Part shown: piece by piece, positions 63,487 through 64,000 of the stretch
How positions within the stretch are numbered: position 1 is the stretch's first letter
Layout: each line of letters opens with the position of its first letter
Source of the DNA: Alphaproteobacteria bacterium
Lineage (GTDB): Bacteria; Pseudomonadota; Alphaproteobacteria; Reyranellales; Reyranellaceae
NCBI GenBank assembly: GCA_016870115.1
Contig: VGCH01000001.1
Coordinates: 1-64,000 of the forward strand
Length of the DNA: 64,000 nt
Direction: 5' to 3'
Position numbers and translations under genes: made by a program
The notes under the pieces: model-generated
Databases searched by the model: none
What the model saw: the letters and a program-made list of their open reading frames with translations, nothing else
Told to the model about the DNA's origin: nothing

Positions 63487-64000
63487 CCGCGGAGGGCGGC
63501 GATGTTGTTGGCGTAGCGATCAGGACCGCCGGAAAAGACGGCGGTGCCGGCGACCAGCACATCGGCGCCGGCGGCGACCGCGCGCCGCGCCGTCTCGAGA
63601 TTGATGCCGCCGTCGACCTCGAGGTGGATCGGCTTGCCCAGTGCATCGATGGCAGCGCGGAGCGCGGCGATCTTGGCGAGTTGGCTCTCGATGAAGGCCT
63701 GGCCGCCGAAACCGGGATTGACGCTCATCACCAGCACGAGATCGAGATCGGCCAGCAGGTGCTCGATCGCGGCGAGCGGCGTCGCGGGATTGAGCACGAC
63801 GCCCGCCTTCTTGCCGAGCGACTTGATGAGTTGGACGGTCCGATGGCTGTGCGGCCCGGCCTCGGGATGGAAAGAGATCAGGTCGGCGCCGGCCTCGGCG
63901 AAGGCCGGCACCAGCGGATCGACCGGCGAGACCATCAGGTGAACGTCGAACGGTTTGGCGCTGTGGCGGCGCAGCGCCTTCACCACCATCGGTCCGATCG
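63483..64000 (-). CDS. rpe: Ribulose-phosphate 3-epimerase, cut by the window edge
   Basis: Rpe interconverts ribulose-5-phosphate and xylulose-5-phosphate. The visible 172 or so residues are the C-terminal three quarters: metal-ligand His in FDVHLMV, His in SFHPEAG, the VMSVNPGFGGQAF block, catalytic Asp in EVDGGIN and the phosphate loop GADVLVAGTAVF. The N-terminus lies beyond base 64000. The stop is in a palindromic repeat. Confidence 0.95.
   Translation of the reverse strand, partial: IGPMVVKALRRHSAKPFDVHLMVSPVDPLVPAFAEAGADLISFHPEAGPHSHRTVQLIKSLGKKAGVVLNPATPLAAIEHLLADLDLVLVMSVNPGFGGQAFIESQLAKIAALRAAIDALGKPIHLEVDGGINLETARRAVAAGADVLVAGTAVFSGGPDRYANNIAALRG

Overview
The window reads as high-GC alphaproteobacterial chromosome. 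The best sign is the block miaB–phoH–ybeY–corC–lnt–XRE–metK on the minus strand (11654 down to 3290), an order typical of that class. A RegB/RegA pair, a Fur without C-terminal cysteines, an OlsB/PlsC pair and a SAM-II-type riboswitch agree with it. A Rhodospirillales-type organism is my guess; no marker here fixes the family. Genes are densely packed, with many ATGA or GTGA stop/start overlaps and several GTG starts.

Layout. 1–3283: a tyrosine autokinase that has lost its N-terminal part, head-to-head with a proline-rich frame, then a small membrane protein. 3290–15303: the housekeeping block metK, riboswitch, XRE regulator, lnt, corC, ybeY, phoH, miaB, plsC, olsB-like, fur, rimI and tsaB, with an aldo/keto reductase and a TusA-like gene on the other strand. 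15352–21297: a VanX-type dipeptidase, a Bax-like glucosaminidase, NfuA, and a DUF2333–TauE/SafE–TIGR02186–UspA operon. 21381–26926: esterase, MFS carrier, gloB, a methyltransferase, a dehydrogenase, a YbaK-type deacylase and a GNAT. 26905–34264: amino-acid metabolism (metW–metX; chorismate mutase–hisC–tyrC; a Cys/Met-type PLP lyase with a divergent TetR regulator). 34266–39303: hydroxyproline dehydratase-like protein, acyl-CoA dehydrogenase, nucleotide-sugar dehydrogenase, tRNA-Gly(CCC) and a DpgC-like protein. 39439–46521: a Liv-type ABC transporter with a permease–ATPase fusion, RegA/RegB, a Nudix hydrolase and pyrC. 46572–54034: hydrolases, carriers, a secreted GH5 enzyme and a Bug-type binding protein. 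54034–58609: a probable small RNA, an orphan molybdenum hydroxylase subunit and a decayed vsr/restriction island. 58610–64000: enolase-superfamily enzyme, HerA-like ATPase, TIM-barrel protein, PhzF and the 3' part of rpe.

Four signals stand out beyond the genes. First, a SAM-II-like pseudoknot lies before metK. Second, a minus-strand RNA candidate at 54034–54215 repeats UCCCCA six times, partly in hairpin loops, and ends in a strong hairpin with a U-rich tail. Third, a family of short palindromic repeats with CTAG ends lies mostly between convergent genes and supplies their TAG stop codons. Fourth, a vsr pseudogene is fused to the remains of a nuclease-like gene. I saw no CRISPR array, no rRNA and no intact insertion sequence.
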